Source of the DNA: Blautia argi
GTDB taxonomy: Bacteria > Bacillota > Clostridia > Lachnospirales > Lachnospiraceae
NCBI RefSeq assembly: GCF_003287895.1
Contig: NZ_CP030280.1
Location: forward strand, 2,672,501 to 2,736,500
DNA length: 64,000 nt
Direction: 5' to 3'
The position numbers and the translations under genes are program-made. The notes beneath the pieces are model-generated. The model worked only from the letters and a program-made list of their open reading frames with translations. It ran no database searches and had not been told where the DNA came from. Positions 46,605 through 57,047 of the stretch are shown piece after piece. Each line of letters begins with the position of its first letter. Position 1 is the first letter of the stretch.

Positions 46605-47639
46605 TTACAAATCCTTTAATGATTCCTCCAGCTGCTTTTCAAAGTCAAAATTCTCTTCATTCACACGCTCTACAGGAATCGCATCATCGTCCGGTTCTTC
46701 CTCCGGTTTTCTATCATAATCAGATGAAATTGTTTTTATACTCTTCTCTTTCTGTGCCACATAAGACTTCGGAACTGCTTTTACATAATAGACATATTCA
46801 TCATCTTCAAATTGTGTCTTCTCACTTCTGGAATAATCCACACCAAGAACTGCAAACTCCAGCACAAATCCTATGATCAGGGACAGAACTGCTGATAAGA
46901 TAACACTTCCCATAGAAATATCCACATTGAGGAACATGCCTCCTAAGATCATAATAACAATATAAACCACAGCTCCTACTGCATTTGCCACTCTCCAAGA
47001 ATAATCAAAAGAGCATCTGGAAATAGTATAAACCAGCATAAGTACCACAACAAACGCCAGCACATTCAGCCACATTTCCTGATTTTTCATCAAACCATCT
47101 AACAAGATTTGCAGCTTTTGTACTGCTTCTGTTTCTTTTCCCTGCAGAACTGTGCTTTTATCTTTTACCACCTGCATGAAAAAATATAAAATCACCCCGC
47201 AGCCTGCAGGCACAACACAGGCCGGACCTCTTAAAAGTCCTCCTCCAATGGGAACAGCCGCTGAAATATGGAAGCGAAAGGCTGCAGGTGTAAGCACCAG
47301 AGCCAGATTATCCTCTGATGTAAATCTTAAAAATAAAATCAGCAGCAAAATAATCAAAAGAGCTGCAAATCCGGCCACTTCAAGTCCTACTGCGTAACAA
47401 TGCAGAACAATCAGGACACAGCCAATCACGGTCATAACATTTACCGGAAGTACGGCGCAAATGATAGATAAAATCAACACAATAAAAATATTATCCAGTT
47501 TTTCCATAAATCCCAGACTGGAATTAATGCTGTTAAACAACAGAAAAGCCAGAAAAAACTTAAATACAGAAAGAAGCAGCACATCATGCTCGCTGTAAAA
47601 TTCTTTTATTTTCTGCTTTAACTCCAACAATACGGTCAT
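46605..47639 (-). CDS. Uncharacterised polytopic membrane protein upstream of cdaA
   Basis: The protein has 344 residues with eight or more predicted helices. The middle contains LTPAAFRFHISAAVPIGGGLL, with a Gly-rich turn, and the C-terminal 85 residues are a soluble, strongly acidic tail (for example KPEEEPDDDAIPVE). I do not recognise a characterised family. It is coupled by a four-base overlap to the next small gene upstream and lies 66 bases before cdaA, which suggests an envelope function linked to c-di-AMP signalling; this is inference. GGGAGGAG precedes the ATG. Confidence 0.8.
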   Translation of the reverse strand: MTVLLELKQKIKEFYSEHDVLLLSVFKFFLAFLLFNSINSSLGFMEKLDNIFIVLILSIICAVLPVNVMTVIGCVLIVLHCYAVGLEVAGFAALLIILLLILFLRFTSEDNLALVLTPAAFRFHISAAVPIGGGLLRGPACVVPAGCGVILYFFMQVVKDKSTVLQGKETEAVQKLQILLDGLMKNQEMWLNVLAFVVVLMLVYTISRCSFDYSWRVANAVGAVVYIVIMILGGMFLNVDISMGSVILSAVLSLIIGFVLEFAVLGVDYSRSEKTQFEDDEYVYYVKAVPKSYVAQKEKSIKTISSDYDRKPEEEPDDDAIPVERVNEENFDFEKQLEESLKDL

Positions 47640-48067
47640 TCTTTTGTTCTCCTCCCTGTAATTCTTCCGTTTCTTCTTTCCTCTCGGTCGTAGGCTTTCT
47701 TCATCTGCGTCAGACCTCTGTAGTATTCCTGGATTCCCTTCTGTGCTTTGGAATACTTCACAGAACAGTAAACATATGTCAGAATACTGTAAGCAACTAA
47801 CAGAATAATATACAGCCCGATCACCTCTGCTGCCATAAAAACCAGATTCATTTTATGAATGTTTTCCATAAAATACTCACTTCTATATCCAAAATAAATC
47901 ATCAGCAGCAATCCATAGGCTATGGTCGTCAGAAAAAAATTTTTGATTAATGCCAGTCCGATATAATCACTTCTATAGTAATTGCTTATGGCAAGATGCT
48001 TTTTCCCCTCTCCGGACTCATAAACAGCCAATTTATGCATTTTCTTGATTTTCTGGTTATTTAGCAT
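47636..48067 (-). CDS. Uncharacterised small membrane protein
   Basis: The protein has 143 residues and a basic N-terminus, two membrane helices (about 45-65 and 75-100), and a basic C-terminal tail rich in Arg and Lys (REERRNGRITGRRTKE). No family recognised. Its stop overlaps the start of the 344-residue membrane protein by four bases, so both are co-translated. GAGGT precedes the ATG. About 90 AT-rich bases separate it from comF. Confidence 0.75.
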   Translation of the reverse strand: MLNNQKIKKMHKLAVYESGEGKKHLAISNYYRSDYIGLALIKNFFLTTIAYGLLLMIYFGYRSEYFMENIHKMNLVFMAAEVIGLYIILLVAYSILTYVYCSVKYSKAQKGIQEYYRGLTQMKKAYDREERRNGRITGRRTKE

Positions 48068-48158
48068 AACGTACCTCTTTCCAAGTTTATCCTTTTGAAA
48101 AACTTACAATCATACATATTGCATTATAGCATATTCCTGACAAGTGAATCAAGACCTT

Positions 48159-48872
48159 TCAGCTATCTGCGCCTATGGCAATGGTAAGGAAGAATACCCT
48201 TTCTGTTCCGCTGTCTTTTAAAAGCTTTGCAGCCGCCTCCATGGTTGTTCCGGTTGTATAAATATCATCTACCAGCAAAACGCAATGATAAGGATTCTTT
48301 TTTGAAAGAGAAAAAGCGCCCTTCATATTCCGTTTTCTTTCTTTATAATCCAATTCCTTTTGCGGTCTGGTATTGACTTTTCTTTTGATAAGACAGGAAT
48401 CAACCGGAAGCTGCAGGCTTCTTCCTAATGCTTCTGCAATAAGCTCTGCCTGGTTATATCCTCTTTTTTCTATTCTCTTTTGATGCAGAGGAATGGGGAT
48501 AAGTACCTCTATCTTCCATTTTTTTATAAGTTCACGTGAATAAACTGCTGCGATTTGTCCATAAAAGCTGCCGTATTCCTGCCGCTTTCCGTATTTCAGC
48601 TTAAATAAAGATTCCTGAAGAATTGAACTGTAAGGGAATATTCCGATTCCCTCATCAAAAAGACGCGATTTTTGACAATCTCTGCAGTATTCCTGCTCCC
48701 CACTTTTCAGAGGCTTAGAACATTTAAAGCATCTGGGTCCTGTCACAGGCTTTAATTTTCCCCTGCAGCCTTTGCAAATTCTGCTCCCCCTTGGCATTGC
48801 AATATCATGACAGACAGGGCAGCGCCTGGGGTACAGAATATCTAAAAATAATTTTCCTGCTTTGCTTATCAA
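48159..48872 (-). CDS. ComF family protein
   Basis: A phosphoribosyltransferase-like protein associated with DNA uptake and recombination. The N-terminus has four cysteine pairs (CPVC, CKGC, CFKC, CRDC) forming zinc ribbons; the C-terminal part has the PRPP motif VLLVDDIYTTGTT and NQAELIAEALG. Length 237 residues. The start is TTG at 48872, with AAAGGAGAG upstream, overlapping the recD2 stop by four bases. The pairing of comF with recD2 suggests a shared role in handling DNA. Confidence 0.92.
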   Translation of the reverse strand: MISKAGKLFLDILYPRRCPVCHDIAMPRGSRICKGCRGKLKPVTGPRCFKCSKPLKSGEQEYCRDCQKSRLFDEGIGIFPYSSILQESLFKLKYGKRQEYGSFYGQIAAVYSRELIKKWKIEVLIPIPLHQKRIEKRGYNQAELIAEALGRSLQLPVDSCLIKRKVNTRPQKELDYKERKRNMKGAFSLSKKNPYHCVLLVDDIYTTGTTMEAAAKLLKDSGTERVFFLTIAIGADS

Positions 48873-51097
48873 TAGCTCTCCTTTATACGCAAATCCAGGG
48901 TCGTATACCTGTTTTGCTCCATGCGGTTGTTTTCCATTTCATAAAAAGTGTTCTCATCTCCCACCAGAGTTACACATTTTCTGGCACGGGTCACTGCCGT
49001 ATAAAGCAAATTCCGGTTCATTAACATTTTAGGTCCTCCCAGAAGGGGAATCACCACTGCCGGATATTCGCTTCCCTGCGCTTTATGTATAGTAATTGCA
49101 TATGCCAGTTCCAGCTCGTCCAGTTGTTTGAAAGAATATTCCACAAATTTCCGCTCCTCAAACTCTACGGTAACAGTTTCTGCAAAAGCATTGATTTCTC
49201 TCAGAATACCGGTATCTCCATTAAAGACGCCCACGCCCTTTTCTACCGGAATCCCATACAGTCCCCTGACTTCCCACTCAATCTGATAATTATTTTTAAT
49301 CTGCATTACCTTATCGCCTTCACGGAAAAGGCCGTTTCTGTATTCCTTTTCTTTCTTTTCCTTTTCCGGCGGATTCAGATACTGCTGTAAAATCACATTC
49401 AGCCGCTCTACTCCCAAAAGTCCTTTCCGCATAGGAGTCAGCACCTGAATATCATAGGGCTCTGCATCAACAAATTTCGGAAGTTTTTTCTGTATCAGCG
49501 TAATCAGCACGCTGATGATAACATTGGCGTCGTATCTCTTTAAAAAGAAGAAATCCATGCTCTTATTATCCAGGGAAACGGGAATGCCCTGATTAATTTT
49601 ATGTGCATTCACCACAATATCGCTTTGGGACGCCTGACGGAAGATTTTTACCAGTTCCACTACTGAAAATTTTCCGGAAGAAATAATATCCTTCAGAACA
49701 CTTCCCGGTCCCACGCTGGGAAGCTGATTCACATCGCCTACCAAAATCAGCCTGGTACCTGATACAATGGCTGATAAAAGGGCATGCATGAGGAAAATAT
49801 CCACCATAGACATTTCGTCTATGATAATCACATCTGCTTCCAGAGGATTCTGGGCATTTCTCTCAAAGTAAATCCCTCCTGAAGATTCCTCCGGCATTCC
49901 CGATAATTCCAAAAGGCGGTGTATGGTCTTTGCATCATATCCGGTTGCCTCTGTCATACGCTTTGCCGCTCTTCCTGTAGGCGCTGCCAGGGCAATGTCC
50001 AAGCCCTCCATCTCGAAATAACGGATAATCGCGTTAATGGTTGTAGTCTTTCCTGTTCCGGGGCCTCCGGTAACAATCAGTAATCCATTTTTTACAGCTT
50101 CTGCCACTGCCTTTTGCTGCATTTCATCAAGCTCGATATTTTCGCTTTTCTGGATTCTCCTGATTTTATCCTGAATCACACGGTCATCTGCCGTATCCTT
50201 TAAATTCAGCTCATGAAGCATCTGGGCTGTATGAAGTTCTGTCTGATAATACTGGCTGGCGTATACAATACGCTCTTTGCCTGCCTGTGTTTCTATTTCT
50301 TTTAAAACAATTTTTCGGTCAATGGAAAGGTCTGCAATGTGTTTTTCCATATACTGTGCCTTTACTCCCAGCAGCCCCTCTGCCCTCTGCAGCAAAATCT
50401 TCTGCGGAAGATACACATGCCCCTCCACCGTGGACTGCAATAATATGTACAAAAGGCCGCTTCTGATACGATAATCAGAATCTGTATGAATCCCGATTCT
50501 GGCTGCAATTTCATCTGCAATCTTAAATCCCACCCCGCTGATATCTTCAGCCATTTTGTAAGGATTTTCTTTGAGGATTCGATACATATCCTGCTTGTAC
50601 TGCTGATAGATTTTTGCCCCCAGGTTCTGAGAAATGCCATATTGCTGCAAAAACATCATGGCTTTCCTCATATCTGACTTTTCCTCCACCTGTTCGGCAA
50701 TTTCTCTGGCCTTTCTTTCACTGATACCCTTTATCTCAGCAAGCCGCTCCGGCTCTTCATCAATAATTCTCAGTGTGTCCTCTCCGAATTTTTTCACGAT
50801 TCTGGCAGCCAGAGCTGCGCCTACTCCCTTTATAGCTCCTGACCCCAGATAGCGCTCCATAGCCAAAGAATCCTGGGGAATCACTGCTTCATAAGAATAT
50901 ACGGAAAACTGCTGTCCATAGGACGGATGTTCTGTATAATGCCCTTTTGCCCTAATATTTTCTCCTTCATTTAAAAACTGAAAGGTTCCTACACAGGTCA
51001 GCTCCTCTCCATCTACAACCAAACAGGCAACTGTATATCCATTGTCCTGATTACGGTATATAATATGGTCTACATATCCCTCTATGATTTCTTCCAC
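48869..51097 (-). CDS. recD2: RecD2-type ATP-dependent DNA helicase
   Basis: A 5'-3' superfamily 1B helicase acting without RecBC. The N-terminal part has an OB-like start and helix-hairpin-helix repeats (GVGAALAARIVKKFG, IKGISERKAREIA). Walker A is TGGPGTGKTTT, motif II is VIIIDEMSMVD, and the C-terminal motif VI is AITIHKAQGSEYP...LLYTAVTRARK. Length 742 residues, normal for RecD2. The start is GTG at 51097, preceded by AGAGGG. Confidence 0.94.
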   Translation of the reverse strand: MEEIIEGYVDHIIYRNQDNGYTVACLVVDGEELTCVGTFQFLNEGENIRAKGHYTEHPSYGQQFSVYSYEAVIPQDSLAMERYLGSGAIKGVGAALAARIVKKFGEDTLRIIDEEPERLAEIKGISERKAREIAEQVEEKSDMRKAMMFLQQYGISQNLGAKIYQQYKQDMYRILKENPYKMAEDISGVGFKIADEIAARIGIHTDSDYRIRSGLLYILLQSTVEGHVYLPQKILLQRAEGLLGVKAQYMEKHIADLSIDRKIVLKEIETQAGKERIVYASQYYQTELHTAQMLHELNLKDTADDRVIQDKIRRIQKSENIELDEMQQKAVAEAVKNGLLIVTGGPGTGKTTTINAIIRYFEMEGLDIALAAPTGRAAKRMTEATGYDAKTIHRLLELSGMPEESSGGIYFERNAQNPLEADVIIIDEMSMVDIFLMHALLSAIVSGTRLILVGDVNQLPSVGPGSVLKDIISSGKFSVVELVKIFRQASQSDIVVNAHKINQGIPVSLDNKSMDFFFLKRYDANVIISVLITLIQKKLPKFVDAEPYDIQVLTPMRKGLLGVERLNVILQQYLNPPEKEKKEKEYRNGLFREGDKVMQIKNNYQIEWEVRGLYGIPVEKGVGVFNGDTGILREINAFAETVTVEFEERKFVEYSFKQLDELELAYAITIHKAQGSEYPAVVIPLLGGPKMLMNRNLLYTAVTRARKCVTLVGDENTFYEMENNRMEQNRYTTLDLRIKESY

Positions 51098-51129
51098 GTC
51101 TTTTCCCTCTGTTTCTCTGACTTTGTATT

Positions 51130-52125
51130 TTACAGCCTGCCGTTCATTTTGCTCATCAGCTCCATATACTGTCCGGTACCGATTGCCACTGCAAGAGCTG
51201 GCTCCTCTGCCACAATGGTATTAATGCCTGTTTCCTCTTCTATAAGCTCCTCCAGTCCTCCCAGAAGCGCTCCTCCTCCGGTAAGCACAATGCCTCTTTC
51301 CGCCACATCTGCCGCCAGTTCAGGCGGTGTTTTTTCCAGAATGCTGTGTATAGTTTCCATAATCTGTGCAGACGCATCCTTTAAAGCTTCCCGGATTTCT
51401 TCGGAATTCAGCGTTACGCTTTTGGGAAGTCCGGTAATGGTATCTCTCCCCTTCACCTCCATGCTCTTTGCCTGAGGTGTTGCATATACAGTTCCAATCT
51501 GAATCTTAATATCCTCTGCAGTGCGCTCTCCAATCATCAGATTGTGTTTTTTCCTCACATATCTGGTAATTGCCTCGTCGAAATCATCTCCGGCCACCTT
51601 AATCGATGTGGAAACAACTGTGCCTCCCAGAGAAATCACCGCTACATCTGTCGTTCCGCCTCCGATATCCACAATCATATTTCCAAACGGTCTGGTAATG
51701 TCAATTCCTGCTCCAATGGCAGCGGCAATGGGTTCCTCTATAATCGACACTTCTCTGGCTCCTGCCTGATAGGTTGCCTCTTCCACAGCCTTTTTCTCTA
51801 CCTCCGTAATTCCACTGGGCGCACAGATGCTGATACGGGGTTTCCGAAACGCTCTTTTTCCAATGGCCTTGGAAATAAAATATTTCAGCATTTTTTCCGT
51901 AACCTCATAATCCGATATGACACCCTGACGCAGAGGCCTGACTGCTACAATATTTCCCGGTGTTCTTCCAATCATCTGCCGGGCTTCCTCTCCCACTGCC
52001 TTTATCTTATTACTTTCTTTATCATATGCAACCACGGAAGGTTCCTTCAAAACAATTCCTTTACCCTTGGCATAGACAAGGATACTGGCTGTTCCAAGAT
52101 CAATTCCAATATCTGATGCTGCCAT
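51130..52125 (-). CDS. Rod shape-determining protein of the MreB/Mbl family
   Basis: A bacterial actin that directs lateral wall synthesis. It opens with DIGIDLGTASILVYAKGKGI and has phosphate loops in VDIGGGTTDVAVISLGG and VLTGGGALLGGLEELI. Length 331 residues. Whether it is MreB or Mbl cannot be settled alone; no mreCD follows, which argues for Mbl or a solitary paralogue. GAAAGGGG precedes the ATG. Confidence 0.93.
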   Translation of the reverse strand: MAASDIGIDLGTASILVYAKGKGIVLKEPSVVAYDKESNKIKAVGEEARQMIGRTPGNIVAVRPLRQGVISDYEVTEKMLKYFISKAIGKRAFRKPRISICAPSGITEVEKKAVEEATYQAGAREVSIIEEPIAAAIGAGIDITRPFGNMIVDIGGGTTDVAVISLGGTVVSTSIKVAGDDFDEAITRYVRKKHNLMIGERTAEDIKIQIGTVYATPQAKSMEVKGRDTITGLPKSVTLNSEEIREALKDASAQIMETIHSILEKTPPELAADVAERGIVLTGGGALLGGLEELIEEETGINTIVAEEPALAVAIGTGQYMELMSKMNGRL

Positions 52126-52212
52126 TTTACTACCCCTTTCCTGAACTTTTTAACCGTCAAGTCCGGTTTCTTTTCCATTATATACAACTTCCCCTTCATT
52201 GAAAAGGGGCAA

Positions 52213-55053
52213 TCATCTCAAATATTTTGACACATATTGACCTGTATAAGAATCCGGATTGGTTGCTACCTGCTCCGGTGTTCCCTTTGCAATCACAGTT
52301 CCTCCCTTATCTCCTCCTTCCGGTCCAATGTCAATGATATAATCTGCGGTTTTAATCACATCAAGATTATGTTCTATGACTACCACAGTATTTCCACCCT
52401 CAGAAAGTCTTTGCAGAATCTCTATCAGTTTATGAACATCTGCAAAATGCAGACCTGTAGTTGGCTCGTCCAGAATGTAGATCGTTCTTCCCGTGCTTCT
52501 TTTACTCAGCTCAGAAGCCAGCTTGATTCTCTGGGCTTCGCCTCCGGAAAGCTCCGTGGACGGCTGTCCCAGACGAATGTAGGAAAGCCCCACATCATAA
52601 AGTGTCTGTATTTTCCTCTTAATAGACGGTACATGGTCAAAAAATTCCAATGCCTCTTCCACTGTCATATTCAGCACATCATAAATACTTTTTCCCTTGT
52701 ACTTTACTTCCAGGGTTTCTCTGTTGTACCGCTTCCCATGGCAGACCTCACAGGGAACATACACGTCCGGGAGAAAATGCATTTCAATCTTCAGGATACC
52801 ATCTCCGCTGCAGGCTTCACATCTGCCACCCTTTACGTTAAAGCTGAATCTTCCCTTTTTATAGCCTCTTGCCTTGGCATCTGCTGTGGCAGCAAATAAA
52901 TCACGAATCTGGTCAAACACACCTGTATAGGTTGCCGGATTTGACCTGGGAGTTCTTCCAATCGGGGACTGATCTATAGCAATGACCTTATCTAACTGCT
53001 CCACACCTTCAATGCACTTATGTTTTCCCGGAATGATTCTGGCTCTGTTCAGTTTCCTTGCCAGACTTTTATACAAAATTTCATTTACAAGAGAACTTTT
53101 TCCGGAACCGGAAACCCCGGTTACGCAGGTCATCACTCCCAACGGTATTTTTACGTCAATATTCTTTAAATTATTTTCTGCCGCCTTACGAATCGTCAAA
53201 AATCCCGTTGGCTTTCTCCGTACAGCAGGAACTGGTATCTGCAGCTTTCCGCTTAAATACTGTCCGGTAATGGAATTAGGATTCTTCATAATTTCCTCTG
53301 CCGTTCCTATGGCAACCAGATTGCCGCCATGCTCGCCTGCGCCAGGTCCGATATCTACCACGCAGTCTGCTGCCCGCATGGTATCCTCATCATGCTCTAC
53401 TACAATCAGCGTATTTCCCAAATCTCGCAGATGTTTCAAGGTTGCCAGAAGCTTGTCATTATCTCTCTGATGAAGACCAATACTTGGCTCATCTAAAATA
53501 TAGGCAACCCCTACAAGCCCGGAACCTATCTGTGTTGCCAGACGGATTCTCTGCGCCTCTCCGCCGGAAAGCGTTCCTGTAGCTCTTGCCAAAGTAAGAT
53601 AATCCAGGCCTACATTTACCAGGAATCCCACTCTTGCCCTGATTTCCTTTAATACCTGCTCTCCAATTATCTGCTGGGTGGGTGTCAGCTCCAGATTCAG
53701 CAGGAAATGCTGCAGATTTTCAATGGACATAGAGGTAACCTCATAAATATTCTTTCCTCCTATTGTCACTGCCAGAGCCTCCGGCTTCAGTCTTTGTCCC
53801 TTACAAGAGGGGCAGGGAGTAATTCTCATAAAACTTTCATATTCCTGCTTCATTGTGTCAGAACCGGTTTCCCGATAGCGACGCTCCACATTTTTTACAA
53901 TCCCCTCAAAGGCAACATCATAAACGCCCTCGCCTCTCTGACCTTTATAATAGACCTTTACTTCCCTTCCGTTGGTCCCGTGAATCAGAATGTCCTGAAT
54001 CTGCTGAGGATAATTCTCAAAAGGAGTATCCAAATCAAAGTGATATTCTTTTGCCAGAGCGTCCAAAATTGCCCTGGTAAAGCTGCCTTTATCTGTACAG
54101 GACTGCCAACCCATAACTGTAATTGCTCCCTGCGAAATGCTCAGACTTCTGTCCGGTATCATCAGATCCACATCAAATTCCATGCGGTACCCCAAGCCAA
54201 AGCAGGAAGGACATGCACCAAAGGGATTGTTAAAGGAAAAGCTTCTGGGCTCTATTTCTTCAATACTGATGCCGCAGTCAGGACATGCAAAATTCTGGCT
54301 GAAGTTTATCTGATTTCCGTCCATGGTATCCACCACAAGTTTTCCCTCTGCCAGGTTTAACACGGTTTCTATGGAATCCGTGAGCCTCTTCTCGATTCCT
54401 TCCTTTACAATCAGCCGGTCTACTACAATCTCAATGTTGTGCTTAATATTTTTGTCTAGCTTAATTTCTTCACTGAGTTCATAGAGATTTCCGTCAATCT
54501 GCACACGCACATACCCGCTTTTTCTAGCCTGCTCCAAAAGCTTGGCATGAGTTCCCTTTCTTCCCCTGACTACTGGCGCCAGGAGCTGAATCCTGGTTCT
54601 TTCCGGCAGTCCCATAATATGGTCCACCATCTGGTCTACGGTCTGCTTCCTGATTTCTCTTCCGCATTTCGGGCAGTGAGGGGTACCAATACGGGCATAA
54701 AGCAGTCGGAAATAGTCATAGATTTCCGTAACTGTTCCCACTGTAGAACGTGGATTCCTATTAGTAGACTTCTGGTCAATGGAAATAGCCGGAGAAAGCC
54801 CCTCAATGCTCTCCACGTCCGGTTTCTCCATCTGTCCCAAAAACTGACGGGCATAGGAAGACAGGGACTCCATATATCGTCTTTGTCCTTCTGCATAAAT
54901 GGTATCAAATGCCAGAGAGCTTTTACCGGAACCGCTCAGTCCGGTAAGAACCACCAGTTCATTTCTGGGAATATCCACATCCAGATTCTTCAGATTGTTC
55001 TCATTCGCTCCCCTTATCTTAATAAATTGTCTTGCCTGCATTTTCACTGCCAT
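52213..55053 (-). CDS. uvrA: Excinuclease ABC subunit UvrA
   Basis: UvrA finds DNA damage and loads UvrB. Two ABC modules are present with Walker [10 protein letters not shown] and GVSGSGKSS, and signatures [12 protein letters not shown] and [12 protein letters not shown]. Zinc-finger cysteines occur in CPKC, CPDC...CPSC and CEAC...CEVC. Length 946 residues, standard. GGAGAGG precedes the ATG. A CCCCTT/AAGGGG hairpin at 52191-52209 lies just beyond the stop but has no T-run, so it may not terminate. No uvrB or uvrC is adjacent. Confidence 0.98.
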   Translation of the reverse strand: MAVKMQARQFIKIRGANENNLKNLDVDIPRNELVVLTGLSGSGKSSLAFDTIYAEGQRRYMESLSSYARQFLGQMEKPDVESIEGLSPAISIDQKSTNRNPRSTVGTVTEIYDYFRLLYARIGTPHCPKCGREIRKQTVDQMVDHIMGLPERTRIQLLAPVVRGRKGTHAKLLEQARKSGYVRVQIDGNLYELSEEIKLDKNIKHNIEIVVDRLIVKEGIEKRLTDSIETVLNLAEGKLVVDTMDGNQINFSQNFACPDCGISIEEIEPRSFSFNNPFGACPSCFGLGYRMEFDVDLMIPDRSLSISQGAITVMGWQSCTDKGSFTRAILDALAKEYHFDLDTPFENYPQQIQDILIHGTNGREVKVYYKGQRGEGVYDVAFEGIVKNVERRYRETGSDTMKQEYESFMRITPCPSCKGQRLKPEALAVTIGGKNIYEVTSMSIENLQHFLLNLELTPTQQIIGEQVLKEIRARVGFLVNVGLDYLTLARATGTLSGGEAQRIRLATQIGSGLVGVAYILDEPSIGLHQRDNDKLLATLKHLRDLGNTLIVVEHDEDTMRAADCVVDIGPGAGEHGGNLVAIGTAEEIMKNPNSITGQYLSGKLQIPVPAVRRKPTGFLTIRKAAENNLKNIDVKIPLGVMTCVTGVSGSGKSSLVNEILYKSLARKLNRARIIPGKHKCIEGVEQLDKVIAIDQSPIGRTPRSNPATYTGVFDQIRDLFAATADAKARGYKKGRFSFNVKGGRCEACSGDGILKIEMHFLPDVYVPCEVCHGKRYNRETLEVKYKGKSIYDVLNMTVEEALEFFDHVPSIKRKIQTLYDVGLSYIRLGQPSTELSGGEAQRIKLASELSKRSTGRTIYILDEPTTGLHFADVHKLIEILQRLSEGGNTVVVIEHNLDVIKTADYIIDIGPEGGDKGGTVIAKGTPEQVATNPDSYTGQYVSKYLR

Positions 55054-55262
55054 AGTTGTACCTCTCCAAATAATATTTATCTTTATCTGTATCTGTCAGT
55101 TTTATTCGTAAAATAACTATATCATATCCCACAGGATTTTTCAAACATTTGTTCTGTTTTCTAATTCACAAAAATATAGGGAAAATAAATCTGAAAACTG
55201 TGTATTTTTCTGTCACAGTCTGTTTGAATTGTAAAAATTTTGTCCTGTTGCTTTGATAAATG

Positions 55263-55334
55263 AAAAAAGCTGCCGCATATACGCACATCAGAAATCCAAA
55301 TTGTTATTTCCAACTGCTGTTTTCTGCGGCAGCG
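55263..55334 (-). terminator. Probable terminator of the CBS protein gene
   Basis: GCTGCCGCA (55269-55277) and TGCGGCAGC (55326-55334) form a perfect nine-base stem. Read on the minus strand it follows the CBS gene and is followed by six T. The loop is long, nearly 50 bases, so efficiency is uncertain. The rest of the gap back to uvrA (55054-55262) shows nothing I recognise. Confidence 0.6.
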
Positions 55335-55343
55335 CCTGTCTTC

Positions 55344-55763
55344 TTATGCTTTTTCCTGCTCCTTTTTACAGGAAGAGCAGATATACTGCATAATATCTCT
55401 TCTGGTCACAATTCCTATAAAATTCTTCTGGTCATCAATCACCGGTACGAAATTCTGCCGCATAGCTTTATCCAGCAAATCCTCCATATCAGAATCTATC
55501 CGCACTGGTGTATAATCCGCCCTTCTCTTAAAAGAAGTAATCGGCACATCTTCCGCACTTTTTAAATTTAAATCTGCACGGTTTTTTAATCCCCACAATA
55601 AATCGCCTTCTGTAATTGTCCCCACATATTTTCCGTTTTCATTAATAATTGGTATACAGGAATATTTATGATACTCCATCTTTTCCAGAACCTGCCTAAG
55701 ACTGAAGGTATCATAAATATAAGCTACATCTACTTTGGGGGTAAGAAAAAATAATATGTTCAT
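55344..55763 (-). CDS. CBS domain pair protein
   Basis: A cytosolic protein of 139 residues made almost only of two CBS domains, which bind adenine nucleotides and act as sensors. The motifs VGTITEGDLLW and IGIVTRRDIMQYI end each domain. I start at 55763 (MNILFFLTPK), preceded by GGGGAGG. It ends in CSSCKKEQEK, whose two cysteines could bind metal. The partner is unknown. Confidence 0.88.
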   Translation of the reverse strand: MNILFFLTPKVDVAYIYDTFSLRQVLEKMEYHKYSCIPIINENGKYVGTITEGDLLWGLKNRADLNLKSAEDVPITSFKRRADYTPVRIDSDMEDLLDKAMRQNFVPVIDDQKNFIGIVTRRDIMQYICSSCKKEQEKA

Positions 55764-55885
55764 GTCGTTCCTCCCCTGCTTTCCTTCTCTATTCTGCCAC
55801 ATTAGAAAAGGGAATTCCAGAACAAAACCATTAAACTTTATTAAAAATCTATAAAATCCCGGAAACTTTTTTATTACTTATCCAG

Positions 55886-57028
55886 TCAGTCAAACAAAAA
55901 TTCAGACAAAACCAAATTGCTTAAAAGCACACCCTCTTGTGAAAGATAAATTCTGTCCTTATGCTCTTTTAACATACCATTTTCCAGACATTTGTGCAGT
56001 GCTTTCTCATAAACCATATCAAGCTCCTGGCCAAAAGTACGGCGAAATTCTTTTCTGGATACCCCTCTTGTCTTACGAAGTCCCAGAAACATAAATTCTT
56101 CCATCTGACGCGCCTCTTCCAGAAACTGCACGTCTTCCCGCATGGTTTTCGGCTGCCCGCAGCGTTCCAGATAAATATTCATATCCTTTGTGTTGCTCAT
56201 ACGGATATTTCGTACCATGGAAGCCGCCCCCAGGCCAAGCCCCAGATAGTCGCCTCTTTCCCAATATTTCAGATTGTGTCTGGACTCCCTGCCCGGTTTC
56301 GCATAATTGGAAATCTCATACTGCTCATATCTCTGCTCTTTCAAAAATTTCCCTGTCCAGAGGTAAATCTCCCGGCTTTCCTCTTCCTCCGGCAAAAGCT
56401 CCGGGTGCTCTGCATATTTCTCAAAAAAAGGGGTTCCCTCTTCAAGAATGAGCTGATATACCGAAATATGCTCCGGCGAGAGCGCGGCAAGAACGGACAG
56501 TTCTTCTTTCCATTCCTCCAGCTTCTGACCCGGTATGGAAGAAATCAAATCCACACTGATGTTATCAAATCCTGTCTGTCTTGCCAGTTCATAGCTTTCC
56601 AAAAATTCCTCATAAGTATGGATTCTGCCCAGAAGCTTCAGCTTTTCATTGTTTACAGACTGCAGTCCTATGCTCAGACGGTTCACCCCATTTTCCTGAT
56701 AGCAGCGAAGCTTTTCTTCTGTAACTGTTCCCGGATTCATTTCCAGAGTGATTTCCGGTCTTTTTTCCAGTTCAAAAATCTCCTGAATTTTCTTTAAAAT
56801 TCGCTCTGTCTGTTCTGCTTCCAGAATGGAAGGGGTTCCACCGCCGAAAAACACGGTAGAAACCCGATAACCCTTTGCAAACTCCCTGTAACTCTCAATT
56901 TCTTTTAACAATGCCTGTACATAAATTTCCTTCTCTTCTACAGTGCCGCACCAGGACAAAAAGTCGCAATATCCGCATTTTTTCATACAGAAGGGAATAT
57001 GCACATACAATCCCAAATCTTTTTTCAT
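55886..57028 (-). CDS. hemW: Radical SAM heme chaperone HemW (HemN-like)
   Basis: A radical SAM protein once annotated as oxygen-independent coproporphyrinogen III oxidase. It opens with LYVHIPFCMKKCGYCDF, which has the CxxxCxxC cluster motif, and has FFGGGTPS and RLSIGLQS later. The fourth cysteine expected in true HemN (CxxxCxxCxC) is replaced by F, so heme-trafficking HemW is the better call. Length 380 residues. It is 19 bases downstream of lepA, a common pair. Confidence 0.92.
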   Translation of the reverse strand: MKKDLGLYVHIPFCMKKCGYCDFLSWCGTVEEKEIYVQALLKEIESYREFAKGYRVSTVFFGGGTPSILEAEQTERILKKIQEIFELEKRPEITLEMNPGTVTEEKLRCYQENGVNRLSIGLQSVNNEKLKLLGRIHTYEEFLESYELARQTGFDNISVDLISSIPGQKLEEWKEELSVLAALSPEHISVYQLILEEGTPFFEKYAEHPELLPEEEESREIYLWTGKFLKEQRYEQYEISNYAKPGRESRHNLKYWERGDYLGLGLGAASMVRNIRMSNTKDMNIYLERCGQPKTMREDVQFLEEARQMEEFMFLGLRKTRGVSRKEFRRTFGQELDMVYEKALHKCLENGMLKEHKDRIYLSQEGVLLSNLVLSEFLFD

Positions 57029-57047
57029 AAATACCTTCCCCGGTTTC

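Noticed and set aside
53707..54360. A 217-codon plus-strand open frame
   Set aside because: Antisense to uvrA, with no recognisable domain or ribosome binding site.
55994..56797. A 267-codon plus-strand open frame
   Set aside because: Antisense to hemW and of biased composition; a shadow.
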